A stretch of DNA of 64,000 nt from Hermatobates lingyangjiaoensis (GCA_026182355.1 JAPFBL010000244.1:443501-507500), one strand, 5' to 3'; numbered from the stretch's first letter, positions 22,070-35,493 are shown. The notes: generated from the sequence alone by a model not told the origin. Program-made: numbers and translations.

Positions 22070-23210
22070 TGGAATTACAAGAATTTAATTTTATATTTGT
22101 GTTATTAGTTCTAACCTTTCATCTTATTACAGTACTCTTATACATATAGAGTCATCATCAAAGAAAACCAAATATTTTTCAAAAGAAAAACGTATAATTG
22201 AAATCATAAAAAATTGTTGAATTAAATTAACTGGCTACAGAAATAAATATAATATAATTTCCAACTCCTTTAAGAAACTAGTTTTGAAAAATGCAAAATA
22301 AAGATTTTTTTTCAATTTGCTAATAGTACCTACAGTTGATAATCCATTTAAAACATTATCACACAAATAAAACATAAAAACAATTACGACCTTAAAACTT
22401 ATTTTAGTATAAAATTACAGATTTTTGGTTAGCTTTTTATCATTTTAATTTTTTCTATTTTCTATTTTTAACCTCTCAAAATGCCACCCCCTCCCCTCCC
22501 CTCCATTGCTATGACACTGACTATAAAGCATAACTCTCCCAGATGGAAGCCTGGGTTTTCTTTGATGATGACTCTATATGTATAAGAGTACTGTAATAAG
22601 ATGAAAGGTTAGAACTAATAACACAAATATAAAATTAAATTCTTGTAATTAATTTAGAATTCATCAATTCATCACGTCTGAATTAGAAAAACACCGCCGG
22701 GGGGGGGGGGGGGCGGTGTGTCTCGGCATTTTGAGGGGTAAACATAAAAAAAATTAAAATAATAAAAGGTAACAAAAAAGTTTATACCAAAATGAGCTTT
22801 TAAAGATATTTGCTTTTATGTTGTTTTTAAATAGATTTTCAATTATAATATTGCCAAATTAAAAATAAATATTTTAAATTTTACAAAACTTAGTTTCTTA
22901 AAGGAGTTGAAAGTTTATTATACTTGTTTTCGTTTTCAGTTAATTAAATTTCACAATTTTTTTTATGATTTGAATTATACGTTTTTATTTTAGAAAAATT
23001 TTTGGTTTTGTTTGATGACGACTGTATATGTATAAGCATATTGTAATAAGATAAAAGTCTGGAACTAATAACAGCAGTCTAAAATTTGATCTTTGATTGT
23101 AATTCATGAAGATAAATATTTTGAGGACTTTTTGGAATTTTGAAGGTTAACGGATCAAAAGTCAGCAGGGGGGGGGGGGGGGGGGGCAAATGTATGACCC
23201 CTTCGGGAGG
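22070..23210. repeat. G-tract element copies, partly inverted
   Basis: 22073-22168 and 22556-22655 are near-perfect inverted copies (ACTCTATATGTATAAGAGTA and its complement), forming a fold-back around a C-rich block. A further copy at 22740-23190 has the same order as 4783-5320. G runs of about 15 and 22 occur near 22699 and 23168. Confidence 0.7.
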
Positions 23211-23559
23211 TAAAAATAGTTACTACACACACATACACACACATACAAACGGAACCAATTTACAAAACTTACTTTATTGAACCTAGTTAATTTACTTTAA
23301 AACACATATATTTTGGTTGAAAACTTGTTTTACAGATTGTTGACCGAAATATGTCAAAACTTTCATTCCTTTATATTTCTTGTTGATAGTTTAATAAAGA
23401 AATTAAAAAACCTAAATGAATGAGTTTCTCCATATTGTAGAAATTCGAAATGTTTTGCCTAGTGTCCCTTCCGTCATCCGACATATATTTTCTCAAATGC
23501 CATTTCTAAAATGCAGTTGCCTACATTTTACGATCATTATATATATATATCACATAAAA

Positions 23560-23765
23560 TTCGAAAAAAAAACGATCCAAACTGGACGCAAATCAGCGGT
23601 GACTGTCACCGCCCTGCTTTCCTGCGGGACTCTTCGCTCTTCACATCTCCTGATGACGACGATGGTCGAAATATCGATGTGAGTTATGTCTGTGTCTTTC
23701 TGTGTGTTTCCTTCGTTTTGAATTTATTTTATTTAAAAAAGTCGGCTGGACCGTTTCTTTTAATT

Positions 23766-23815
<50 letters not shown>
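23560..23815 (+). mobile_element. PLE end, family B
   Basis: Single-orientation copy from about 23560 to 23770, ending in (TA)n of about 50 bases. Confidence 0.6.
23643..23681 (+). ncRNA. Hammerhead-type ribozyme motif, family B
   Basis: CTGATGA, C, GAC-gatg-GTC, GAA, ATAT, C. It differs from the 732-769 copy upstream (CACATCTC), where CACATC would fully pair with the downstream GATGTG if two bases bulge. Confidence 0.5.
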
Positions 23816-23817
<2 letters not shown>

Positions 23818-23894
23818 GTATAATACAACCATACCATTCATGCTTCAGTTGAAAATGATCCTAAAAGAATAATAAAACGAAATAATACTAATTC

Positions 23895-24450
23895 CAACGT
23901 AGTGCAATCAGTTATTATGTGGTGTTTACTCATTGTAGCGTAAAAAGCTAATAAAATGGTCTCCACATTTAAACATTTAATCGTATAAACAACGCGTTTC
24001 GAACACGTTCTTCCTCAGGCATTAAATAAGGGTGAGTGTCTGTGGTACAACTGACTGGGAGTAGGATGGACGTGGGTGAGGGTATGGAGTGTACATCTGT
24101 TTCATATTGGAAAGCAGGTACATTTCTTTGTACTTGCCTTTGGAACAAAGAAATGTACCTGTCTTCCAATATGAAACAAATGTACACCCCATACCCTCAC
24201 CCACGTCCATCCTACTCCCAGTCAGTTAGTTGTACCACAGACACTCACCCTTAGGTTCGTACTCTCTTCCTTATTTTATTTTGATTTTTATTTTCTAGTA
24301 TATTTACTTTGTACTATCGATAAGTCTCTTATAACATTGCATTTTTTAGTTAATGCCTGAAGAAGAACGCTACGTGTTCGAAACGCGTTGTTTATACGAT
24401 TAAATTTTTATATGTAGAGACCATTTCATTAACTTTTTACCCTACAACGA
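23895..24450. mobile_element. PLE fold-back, family A, with nested inverted spacer
   Basis: Outer arms at 23895-24025 and 24350-24445 are family A. The spacer contains a second near-perfect inverted repeat (24028-24137 / 24141-24250, e.g. GGATGGACGTGGGTGAGGGT). The right arm carries an intact core at 24357. Confidence 0.7.
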
Positions 24451-24889
24451 AATAATACTGTGGTTTTTTTTTTTAAATATATTAATATATTTGATATTTC
24501 AAAATAATTTTAATTTTTGTTTTAAATGAAAAGCTTTATTGTATGATATAAGTACTTAGCATTCCTTGTGCTTTTTTCACTTAAGGCCTTTATTCTAAAG
24601 TATACCGAGCTTTATCTTCTAGATAACCTATCGAACACTCGAACAGGATTCCCATATCATTTTAGCAATTACTATTGCCCCAGAGATAGGAATATTAAAC
24701 ATAGAAAATATTTCTGAATTCCAATGGATATTACTAGTAATAATTCATATCAAGTGAATAGCTACAACCGCATCAATAATTCATTTGACTTCAACAATTA
24801 CAACCAATGCTTTGTAGTCATCAAAATTTTATTTGACGGCAACACCTACAACCAGACTATGAAGTTGTAGTTGATGTCATTAATGAATT

Positions 24890-26800
24890 ATTGCATTAAA
24901 TGAATCAGGTACAGTTGTGGTTTGCTGGGTCAAATGAATTATTGATTATGCATGAGGTGTGGTAATAGGTGGCGACCTCAAATGAAATATTGACGGAGAA
25001 TTAGTAGCGATTGTAGTTTACCTATCAAATGAATTAATTATTGATGAAAAATGATATACTGACATGAAACAAGGAATTGATGAAAAATGTGGTTGAGTAA
25101 CAGCAGGCGAAGTCAAATGCATTATTGATGATTAATGTAATATGTTGGAGAGGTTGTAGCTGGCGAAGTCAAATGCATTATTGATGATGAATGTAATATG
25201 TTGGAGAGGTTGTAGCTGGCGAAGTCAAATGCATTATTGATGATTAATGTAATATGTTGGAGAGGTTGTAGCTGGCGAAGTCAAATGCATTATTGATGGT
25301 GAATGTAATGTGTTGGTGAGGTTGTAGCTGGCGAAGTCAAATGCATTATTGATGGTGAATGTAATGTGTTGGTGAGGTTGTAGCTGGGGAAATCAAATGC
25401 ATTATTGATGATGATGTTATGTGTTGGAGAGGTTGTAGCTGGCGAAGTCAAATGCATTATTGATGATGAATGTAATATGTTGGAGAGGTTGTAGCTGGCG
25501 AAGTCAAATGCATTATTGATGGTGAATGTAATGTGTTGGTGAGGTTGTAGCTGGCGAAGTCAAATGCATTATTGATGGTGAATGTAATGTGTTGGTGAGT
25601 TTGTAGCTGGCGAAGTAAAATGCATTATTGATGATGAATGTAATGCGTTGGTGAGGTTTTAGCTGGCAAGTCAAATGAATTATTGATGGTGAATGTAATG
25701 CGTTGGTGATGTTTTAGCTGGCAAGTCAAATGCATTATATGATTAATGTAATGTGTTGGTGAGGTTGCAGCAGGCGAAGTCAAATGCATTATTGATGATG
25801 AATGTAATGTGTTGGTGAGGTTGTAGCTGGTGTCGAATAAATTATTGACGAAGAATGAGGAGCGTTGTAGATGTTGTCGTTAAATGATATATGGTATCTG
25901 GATGTAGCTGTTGACTTGAAATGAATTATTGGTGGGGAAAATGCTCGGAAAATCTGGCGATGCAAATGAATTATTGATTGAATCTGGCGTCAAATGAATT
26001 ATTGACGAAGAATAATATGCGGTTGTAGCTGTTGACGTGAAAGAATTACTGCTTTAAAAAAAATGTGGTTTGGAATAGCTGGCGATGTCAAATGAATTAT
26101 TGATGATGAATGAGGAAAGCTTGTAGCTATTGTCGTAAAATGAATTATTGACAAAGAGTGAGATGCGTTTGTAGATGTTATCCTCAAATGAATTACTGAT
26201 GAAGAATGAGGTGCGATGTAGGTGTTTATTTCAAATGAATTAATTAAATAAATTATCGATGAAGAATGATATGCGGTTGTATCTGTTGACGTGAAATGAA
26301 TTACTCATAAAAAAATTTGGTTTGGAATAGCTCGTGGCATCAAATGAATTATTGATGATGATTGAGGAACGGTTTCAGCTGTTAGTGTCCAATGAATTAT
26401 TGAAAAGAGTGAGATTCTTTTGTAGGTGTTGTCCTCAAATGAATTATTTATGAAAAATGCGGTACTGATGTAGCTGTTTGCGTCAAATGAATGAATCAAA
26501 TGCATTATTCACCAAGATATACGGTTGCAGCTATTGACGAGAATTGAATTATTGATAAAAAAAAAGAAATGTGGTTTGGAATAGCTGGCGACCTTAAATG
26601 AATTATTTAAAGTCGCCAAATATTTATAATCAAAATTATTGATTATGAATGAGGTGAAGTGGTTGACGTGAAATGAATTATTGATTTATAAAAATGTGGT
26701 TTCAAATAGCTGGAGATATCAAATGAATTATTGATGATGAATTAGGTGAGTTTATAGCTGAAATTTAATGAAATATTGAAGATAAAACAAGGAACATTTA
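24890..26800 (+). repeat. 56-bp minisatellite with degenerate flanks
   Basis: The core, about 25085-25850, has some 14 units of the form GAAGTCAAATGCATTATTGA ... GGTTGTAGCTGGC. Outward, units drift (TCAAATGAATTATTGATG) and vary in length. A left-to-right divergence gradient suggests expansion from the centre. Confidence 0.85.
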
Positions 26801-27404
26801 TATTTGGTAAGAAAGCAGAAATGTAATTGAAGTTAGACTGTTTTTATGATACATGGGTTGTTGTTCTCAAGTTTCTGACGTCACACGAGCTTGCCCCATA
26901 TTATCTCTACCAATATAATCATTGACTTGGAAAAGGAGATACCGGTGCTCAGTTTGTGCTGAACCGCCGCAGAGAAATGCCTAGTCACTCGGTCACTTAT
27001 TAATGCCAACTTTACCGGGGAGGTAGGTGCGTACTCTTTGCATATTTCACCACAAATCGATTTTCTTCCTTCTAGATTTTCAAGCTCAGTCTATGACAAG
27101 CAGTTCTATGACAACACCTCCATGTTCTCCTCTCTATGGTAGACCATGACTGTATTTAGATAAAACAGCACACCAACCTGTATTCATCTTTGTCACAAAC
27201 ATGGTTTTATTAATCATTTCAATCTCTCACTCACTTTCTCTTACTGGCTTTTTACTTTTTTTTTTTACTCACTAGCTGTTCTTGTTACCTATAACACTCC
27301 AATTATCGTCAAAACAAATCTAAATAAATAAAAAGAAAAAAACTGTACATTGCTTACAACTAGACTTATTACAAGCTACCTCCACGTTTTATTATACATT
27401 AGAG

Positions 27405-28437
27405 CAGAGTTTTTCAAACTTTTTTCGACGCGGAACCCTTTTTGGTTCCAGTAACTTTCCCGCGAACCGCAAAAACTAATAACTTTATACGTTCATAATG
27501 TAAATATTATCATATGTCTTTAGAAATAGTATGTACGTCTAAAAACAATGAAAAAAGTAATAACATTGAAATATGTATTTTTCAAAACTAAATAAAAATT
27601 TAAAACTACAAAATTTTAATTTTCATATTTCCTACAAGTATAAAACACATAAAACAGAATTACTAGCAATTTTAAAACTGTGTTTATTTTGTAATCATCA
27701 TGTAACCATGTACTAAAAATATCACATAATTACAATAATTTTGTAAGGTTTATTGAGCATAATGTTTTTGTTTAATATAATCAGACCATTCTTAAATGTT
27801 TGGCTTCATAGTTGAGAGTTTGATTCTCAAGTTAGACTCAGCATTAAGTCTACTTCCGTATTTAGTTTTTATAGCAATACAAAAGGAAAATCCGGTTTTA
27901 CGTAAATCGGTAGTGTGAAATGGCAGCAATGTGAGGAGTGCTTTCTTTGCAATAGCAGGAAATTTGGGTATCAGATAGCTCCAAAAACTGACTAGCGATT
28001 CATCTTAAATACGAATGAAATCTTGACCACTTCTACTTATTTTATATAAGTAGATATCAATAATCAAACCACAATAAGAAAGAAATGGGAAAACAAGACT
28101 AAGATCTTTCAACCATAATAAGCGGTCTTCGTCAGAGCCAAAAACCCAACTGACTGGTTTTTGACTCTAAAAACCAGTCAGTTTTTTTCGACCGCTTGTT
28201 ACGGTTGAAAGATCTTAGTCTTGTTTTCCCATTTCTTATTGTGCTTTGATCATTGATTGTTATTTCACGTGTTTATGTGAAATCTTTTTATAAGTAGATA
28301 TATAGACATGATTTGTTTTCATAATTCACAATAAACACCGAATAAATCCATACCAACTAAAAAAAAAAATATTGTAGAAAAATGTTTTGACTAAATGTTT
28401 TTACGTGGAACCTCAGAAAATCTGTTAAGGAACCCAA
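27405..28437. mobile_element. Second copy of the CAGAGTTT hAT-like element, right end lost
   Basis: Shares the left end CAGAGTTTTTCAAACTTTTT and the near-terminal segment around GGAACC...GTTAAGGAACCC with the element at 43496-45313, but stops before the terminal repeat. The flank cattagag is Helitron-like sequence also seen near 28930 and 46400. A family D PLE fold-back is nested at 28045-28300. Confidence 0.55.
28045..28300. mobile_element. PLE fold-back, family D
   Basis: Inverted family D arms with a disordered centre (GACTGGTTTTTGACTCTAAA). Inserted in the hAT-like element 27405-28437. Confidence 0.7.
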
Positions 28438-29515
28438 ACAAATCTGTCAGTTTGTTTGTTCAAAAATTTGGTCACTAGCAAACACAGCCACTTTAAGTCA
28501 TAGAGACCTGAAACTTTGACCAGTAGATTTTGTGTATGTCTAACTTAAAAGCAAAGATTTGAATGGATTGGAAATTCAACGTAGAAGCGAAGTTGTGGGC
28601 TTTAAGCTGTGTTTTGCTAGTTATACAGCTATATCAACTAACAATACATATTTACTACAGTATCAGGCACCATTTTCAATCCATTCAAAGCTGAGATTAA
28701 ATGGATTACAAATTCAACATAGAAGCGAAGTTATGCACTTTTAATCTGTGTTTTTGGCCAGATACACAGGTATATCAACTAACAATACCTACTTGTATTG
28801 TACTATAGGGCTGTATCAGCCCTATAAAAAAATAACTATATATTTTTTCGATATAAATAAAAGAAGGGTTTTGTCTGTATATTGCTTAGAACTGACTCAT
28901 TTCAAGTTATCTTTACGTTTCATACATTAGAGAAACCGAATCCACCATTAGTAAAAATTTCTGTCTGTCTGTTTGTCCTAAAATTTTGTTACAAGCAAAC
29001 TCAGCCACCATAAGTCATAGCGAGCTGAAACTTTAACCGTAGATTTATGTATGTCTAACTTAAAGACTAAGATTTGAATGGATTAGAACATAAAGAAGAA
29101 ACTTTATGGATGTTTAAACCTTGTTTTTTAGCTAAACAGAACTACAGTTGTATAGCTATACAGTTGTATAGCTATACAGTTGTATAGCTAAAAATATACA
29201 AAAATTCTTACAGTATCTACTTGATACTGTTAGTTGATTTTAATTACATTTGCGTTTATCATAATTTACTCGCTTTAAAAAAGTGAATTTAACCTACCCA
29301 CATACTAAATAAGAAGTTTACCTTTTAAATAAGAATAAAAATAAATTTGAGCTCAGAATCTAAAGCTGCAAAACGTAAAAGAAACTCCAGATCTAATGAT
29401 AGTTAAGAACTGTACCAATAATGATATTTTATACAGTTTTATAATTTCTAATAATATTTTGTAATCTCTGAAATTATGTGAAATACCCTTCAAAGACAGC
29501 CACATTTGCTAATAA
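28438..29515 (+). mobile_element. Non-autonomous Helitron-like sequence
   Basis: Contains repeated blocks (GTCATAGCGAGCTGAAAC, GATTTGAATGGATT) and ends CAAAGACAGCCACATTTGC then TAAT, giving a CTRR-type CTAA end before T. Shares its 3' region with the helicase relic at 62 kb. An internal duplication of about 115 bp repeats at about 28557, 28690 and 29070, and a 17-bp unit (TATACAGTTGTATAGC) repeats at 29140-29195. The 5' part continues left of the hAT insertion, about 27290-27404. Confidence 0.5.
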
Positions 29516-29524
29516 TTGATATCA

Positions 29525-32500
29525 TATATATTAGTACGCTAGTAACTACGTGTGTCACTCTTTGTCATTCTATATATTAGTACGCTAGTAACTACGTGTG
29601 TCACACTTTGCCATCCTATATATTAGTACTCTAGTAACTACGTGTGTCACACTTTGTCATCCTATATGATAGTACTCTAGTAACTACGCGTGGCACTCTT
29701 TGTCATCCTATATATTAGAACGTTAGTAACTAAGTGAGTCACGCTTTGTCATCCTATATATTAGTACTCAAGTAACTACGTGTGTCACGCTTTTCATCCT
29801 ATATATTAGTACGCTAGTAACTACGTGTGTCACGCTTTTCATCCTATATATTAGTACGTTAGTAACTAAGTGTGTCACGCTTTGTCATCCTATATATTAG
29901 TACTCTAGTAACTACGTGTGTCACGCTTTTCATCCTATATATTAGTACTCTAGTAACTACGTGTATCACGCTTTGTCATCCTATATATCAGTACTCTAGT
30001 AACTACAAGTGTCACGCTTTGTCATCCTACATATTAGTACTCTAGTAACTACGCGTGTCACGCTTTGTCATCCTATATATTAATACTCTAGTAACTACGC
30101 GTGTCACGCTTTGTCATTCTATATATTAGTACTCTAGTAACTACGCGTGTCACACTTTGTCATTCTATATATTAGTACTCTAGTAACTACGCGTGTCACG
30201 CTTTGTCATCTTATATATTAGTACTCTAGTAACTAAGCGTGTCTCACTTTGTCATTCTATATATTAGTACTCTAGTAACTACGCGTGTCACACTTTGTCA
30301 TCCTATATATTAATACTCTAGTAACTACGCGTGGCATTCTTTGTCATCCTACATATTAGACTCTAGTAACTACACGTGGCACGCTTTGTCATCCTAAATG
30401 TTAGTACTTTAGTAACTAATCGTGTCACGCTTTGTCATCCTATATATTAGTACTCTAGTAACTACGCGTGTCACGCTTTGTCATCCTATATATTAATACT
30501 CTAGTAACTACGCGTGTCACGCTTTGTCATTCTATATATTAGTACTCTAGTAACTACGCGTGTCACGCTTTGTCATCCTATATATTAGTACTCTAGTAAC
30601 TACGCGTGTCACTCTTTGTCATCTTATATATTAGTACTCTAGTAACTAAGCGTGTCTCACTTTGTCATTCTATATATTAGTACTCTAGTAACTACGCGTG
30701 TCACGCTTTGTCATCCTATATATCAGTACTCTAGTAACTACAAGTGTCACGCTTTGTCATCCTACATATTAGACTCTAGTAACTACGCGTGTCACGCTTT
30801 GTCATCCTATATATTAGTACTCTAGTAACTAAGCGTGTCTCACTTTGTCATTCTATATATTAGTACTCTAGTAACTACGCGTGTCACACTTTGTCATCCT
30901 ATATATTAATACTCTAGTAACTACGCGTGGCATTCTTTGTCATCCTACATATTAGACTCTAGTAACTACACGTGGCACGCTTTGTCATCCTATATATTAG
31001 TACTCTAGTAACTACAAGTGTCACGCTTTGTCATCCTATATATTAGTACTCTAGTAACTACGCGTGTCACGCTTTGTCATCCTATATATTAATACTCTAG
31101 TAACTACGCGTGTCACGCTTTGTCATTCTATATATTAGTACTCTAGTAACTACGCGTGTCACTCTTTGTCATCTTATATATTAGTACTCTAGTAACTAAG
31201 CGTGTCTCACTTTGTCATTCTATATATTAGTACTCTAGTAACTACGCGTGTCACGCTTTGTCATCCTATATATTAGTACTCTAGTAACTACGCGTGGCAT
31301 TCTTTGTCATCCTACATATTAGACTCTAGTAACTACACGTGGCACGCTTTGTCATCCTAAATGTTAGTACTCTAGTAACTAATCGTGTCACGCTTTGTCA
31401 TCCTATATATTAGTACTCTAGTAACTACGCGTGTCACGCTTTGTCATCCTATATATTAGTACTCTAGTAACTATGCGTGTCACGCCTTGTCATCCTATAT
31501 ATTAGTACTCTAGTAACTACGTGTGTCACGCTTTGTCATCCTATATATTAGTACTCTAGTAACTACGCGTGTCTCGCTTTGTCATTCTATATATTAGTAC
31601 TCTAGTAACTACGCGTGTCACACTTTGTCATCCTATATATTAGTACTCTAGTAAGTACGTATGGCACGCTTTGACATTCTAACTATTAGTACTATAGTAA
31701 CTACGTGTGTCACGCTTTTCATCCTATTTATTAGTATATTATATATTATTATTATATATATATTATATATAGGAGGATAGTATATTATATTAGTATTTTA
31801 TTAGTATATTACTCTAGTATCTACGTGTGTCACCCTTTTCATTATATATTAGTACTCTAGTAACTACGTGTGTCACGCTTTGTCATCCTATTTATTAGTA
31901 TATTATATATTATTATTATATATATATTATATATAGGAGGATAGTATATTATATTAGTATTTTATTAGTATATTACTCTAGTATCTACGTGTGTCACCCT
32001 TTTCATTATATATTAGTACTCTAGTAACTACGTGTGTCACGCTTTGTCATCCTATATATTAGTACGCTAGTAACTACGCGTGTCACGCTTTGTTATCCTA
32101 TATATTAGTACTCTAGTAACTACGTGTGGCACGCTTTGTCATCCTATATATTAGTACTCTAGTATTTACGTGTGATACGCTTTGTCATCCTACATATTAG
32201 ACTCTAGTAACTACGTGTGTCACACTTTGTCATCCTATATATTAGTACTCTAGTAAATACATGTGTCATGCTTTGTCATCCTATGTGTTAGTACTCTAGT
32301 ATTTACGTGTGATACGCTTTGTCATCCTACATATTAGACTCTAGTAACTACGCGTGTCACACTTTGTCATCCTATATATTAGTACTCTAGTAACTACGTG
32401 TGTCACGCTTTGTCATCCTATATATTAGTACTCTAGTAACTACGTGTGTCACGCTTTGTCATCCTATATATTAGTACTCTAGTAACTACGTGTGTCACGC

Positions 32501-33240
32501 TTTGTCATCCTATATATTAATACTCTAGTAACTACGTGTGCCACGCTTTGTCATCCTATATATTAGTACTCTAGTAACTACGTGTGTCACGCTTTGTCAT
32601 CCTATATATTAATACTCTAGTAACTACGTGTGCCACGCTTTTCATCCTATATATTAGTACTCTAGTAACTACGCGTGGCACGCTTTGTCATCCAATATAT
32701 TAGTACTCTAGTAACTACGTGTGTCACGCTTTGTCATCCTATATATTAGTACTCTAGTAACTAAGTGTGTCACACTTTGTCATCCTATATATTAGTACTC
32801 TAGTAACTACGTGTGCCACTCTTTTCATCCTATATATTAGTACTCTAGTAACTACGTGTGTCACGCTTTTCATCCTATATATTAGTACTCTAGTAACTGC
32901 GTGTGACTCGCTTTGTCATCCTATATATTAGTACTCTAGTAACTACGTGTGTCACGCTTTGTCATCTTATATATTAGTACTGTAGTAACTACCTGTGTCA
33001 CGCTTTGTCATACTATATATTAGTACTCTAGTAACTACGTGTGTCACGCTTTGTCATCCAATATGTTAGTACTCTAGTAACTACGTGTGGTACGCTTTGT
33101 CATCCTATATATTATAACTCTAGTAACTACGTGTGTCAGCTTTGTCATCCTATATATTAGTACTCAAGTAACTACGTGTGGTACGCTTTGTCATCCTATA
33201 TATTAGTACTCAAGTAACTACGTGTGTCACGCATTCATAA
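29525..33240 (+). repeat. 46-bp minisatellite, about 80 units
   Basis: Unit CTATATATTAGTACTCTAGT + AACTACGCGTGTCACG + CTTTGTCATC. The outer thirds mostly carry ACGTGTG and the middle third ACGCGTG. Multi-unit blocks repeat (about 30228-30410, 30828-30990, 31196-31375), as does a foreign AT-rich insert (31727-31855 and 31893-32020). Confidence 0.92.
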
Positions 33241-33794
33241 TATTGATAATTGATCATATCTAATTGCTGTATTTAAACTACAGCTACAAATTAAAGTCAT
33301 CATAATTAGATATGATTATATTCTCTAATAAGAATTTAATAGAGCATAAGTTCTATTCTTTATTTATAAAATAAAGGAAATTTAAGGAAATGAGTTGCAT
33401 GCTTGTTAATAGCGGTTTTAGATTTGAAAAAAAAAACCTGTTACCATAAGAGATAATGATTGAGACACAAGCTGTTCGACCACTCATGTGAACACTCTAC
33501 TGTTGATTAATGTATGCATTCTTACGGCTGCAAAATGAACTTGCAAAATTCACAAAACATGCATTATCTCTTTAAACATAACATAATGAATACCGATATC
33601 GACAGAATTAAGAAAACAACTCTATCATCCATGATAACTCATTCTGTTTTAAAGATATCAAGTTTATATCTTTATAAAAGAAATGACTAAACATTTTTTT
33701 TAACTCACGAGCAATATAAGCAGTTGTGCTTTATCTAGTGATTTTTAGAGAAGAAAGGGAATAATATGTCTTAATGCACACAAAGGATTTGATC

Positions 33795-33835
33795 ATACAA
33801 CGCGTTTCGAACAGTTAGTGTTCATCCTCAGGTTG
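33795..33835 (-). ncRNA. Hammerhead-type motif at the base of the 42-bp array
   Basis: Minus strand: CAAC, CTGAGGA, T, GAACA-loop-TGTTC, GAA, ACGCGT, T, GT. Complete core. The adjacent 42-bp repeats copy only its 5' half. Confidence 0.5.
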
Positions 33836-33837
33836 CA

Positions 33838-34425
33838 CTTACGATCTTCAGAACGCTTAGTGTTCATCCTCAGGTTGCACTTACGATCTTCAGAACGCTT
33901 ATTGTTCATCCTCTGGTTGAACTTACGATCTTCAGAACGCTTAGTGTTCACCCTCAGGTAGGTTGCACTTACGATCTTCATAATGCTTAGTGATCATCCT
34001 CAGGTTGAACTTACGATCTTCAGAACGCTTAGTGTTCATCCTCAGGTTGCACTTACGATCTTCAGAACGCTTATTGTTCATCCTCAGGTTGAACTTACGA
34101 TCTTCAGAACGCTTATTGTTCATCCTCAGGTTGCACTTACGATCTTCAGAACGCTTATTGTTCATCCTCAGGTTGAACTTACGATCTTTAGAACGCTTAG
34201 TGTTCATCCTCAGGTTGAACTTACGATCTTCAGAACGCTTAGTGTTCATCCTCAGGTTGCACTTACGATCTTCAGAACGCTTAGTGTTAATCCTCAGGTT
34301 GCATTTACAATCTTCAAAACACTTAGTGTTCATCCTCAGGTTGAACTTACGATCTTCAGAACACTTAGTGTTCATCCTCAGGTTGAACTTACGATCTTCA
34401 AAACACTTAGTGTTCTGCCTACAGT
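33838..34425 (-). repeat. 42-bp minisatellite derived from a PLE ribozyme region
   Basis: About 14 units. On the minus strand each reads CTGAGGATGAACACTAAGCG then TTCTGAAGATCGTAAGTGCAAC-type sequence: the first core box and stem II of the family C motif, without the GAAACGCG half. Both strands are open for about 145 codons only because 42 is a multiple of 3. Confidence 0.85.
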
Positions 34426-34639
34426 AAGGTCATGATTTGTGTTTGCATTGTAGATGAAACCCGATGATGAATACTAAGAATTCGAAACGCATTGTATGAT
34501 AAAATTTTATTTTGTTTTTTAAATCTTGTACAACCGTTTAATTTGAATGTACAATCATTCTATAAATGGGTAGAAAATTTATTTTGTTTTCAAATCACGA
34601 TAGTCATGATTCATGCTTTAAGATGTTTAAGAAATATGA

Positions 34640-34785
34640 AGCATTCCGTTAGGACAGCATATGAAACGATTACAAAAAAAAAGAACACTTAGAAACAGCA
34701 CACAAGTCACATCAATATTTCAACTTCCTTCTGATGACGACGAGGTCGAAATATTGATATGAATTATTTCACGAAATATCGTTTA
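34640..34785. mobile_element. PLE fold-back remnant, family B
   Basis: Short inverted arms around 34725 containing CTGATGACGACGAGGTCGAA, a compact copy of the family B core. Confidence 0.55.
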
Positions 34786-34863
34786 GGATGTTAAAAAAAT
34801 CTTTAAATTATCTTCTTTTCACATGTTTATTGTATAATCATGTTATATTATCTTATATAATTA

Positions 34864-35268
34864 CAGTAAACCCTCACTTTTCGCGGGTAATGGGGACCGA
34901 AGATACCCGCGAAAAGCGAAAATCCGCGAATAATGGACGCGCCTTTATAAAATCCTCTAAAGCTCAAATAACGACCTTTCCAACAGAGAGAGAATCCTGA
35001 CCTTACTGAATACTGTACTGTTTATAAATAAAAATGAAAAACAAAAAGAAAGAATTAAGAAATAATTAATAGAGAAAAGATTACGTCTTTACCGACTTTT
35101 AAGATAAGAGAGAAAGAGAGAGAGAATTATACCCTTGATGTATTGTACAGTAAACAATAATGCTGTTACTTTTGTTATAATTGATTATGTTTTAATAGTT
35201 TTCATTAATTTTTATTCTTTATTGAATATTTTTTAATAGCTAATTAACGTTTAATTTAATACTGTAGA
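34864..35268. mobile_element. Possible pogo-like element, right end uncertain
   Basis: CAGTAAACCCTCACTTTTCG follows TA and leads into a CGCGAAAAGCG-type palindromic head, as in Tigger/Jerky-like ends. A candidate right tip TACTGTA lies near 35267 but no matching inverted repeat was confirmed. An AG-rich tract occurs near 35105-35125. Confidence 0.35.
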
Positions 35269-35372
35269 ATATATTTTGACCCAACAAGTCACTGGTTGTT
35301 TGATATCTTTCTCGATCGTATAAGAAGAATCCTGTATATTTTCTTCTCTAACTGAAACCCAATTGGGTTTTT

Positions 35373-35415
35373 GATTCTGACGAAGATCGCTTGTTCCGGT
35401 TGAAAGATCTTAGTC
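35373..35415 (+). ncRNA. Hammerhead-type ribozyme motif, family D
   Basis: GATT, CTGACGA, A, GATCG-loop-CGGTT, GAA, AGATCT, T, AGTC. Changes in stems I and II (C to T) are wobble-tolerant. It ends 40 bases before a (TA)n tract. Confidence 0.5.
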
Positions 35416-35448
35416 TTGTTTTCTTATTTCATAATATGGTTTGATCAT

Positions 35449-35493
<45 letters not shown>

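Noticed and set aside
29525..33240. Possible CRISPR-like array
   Set aside because: Direct head-to-tail 46-bp units without spacers, in a eukaryotic context with spliced genes. It is a minisatellite.
33941..34435. Open frames of about 145 codons on both strands
   Set aside because: They result from a 42-bp tandem repeat whose length is a multiple of 3; the repeated peptide has no independent support.
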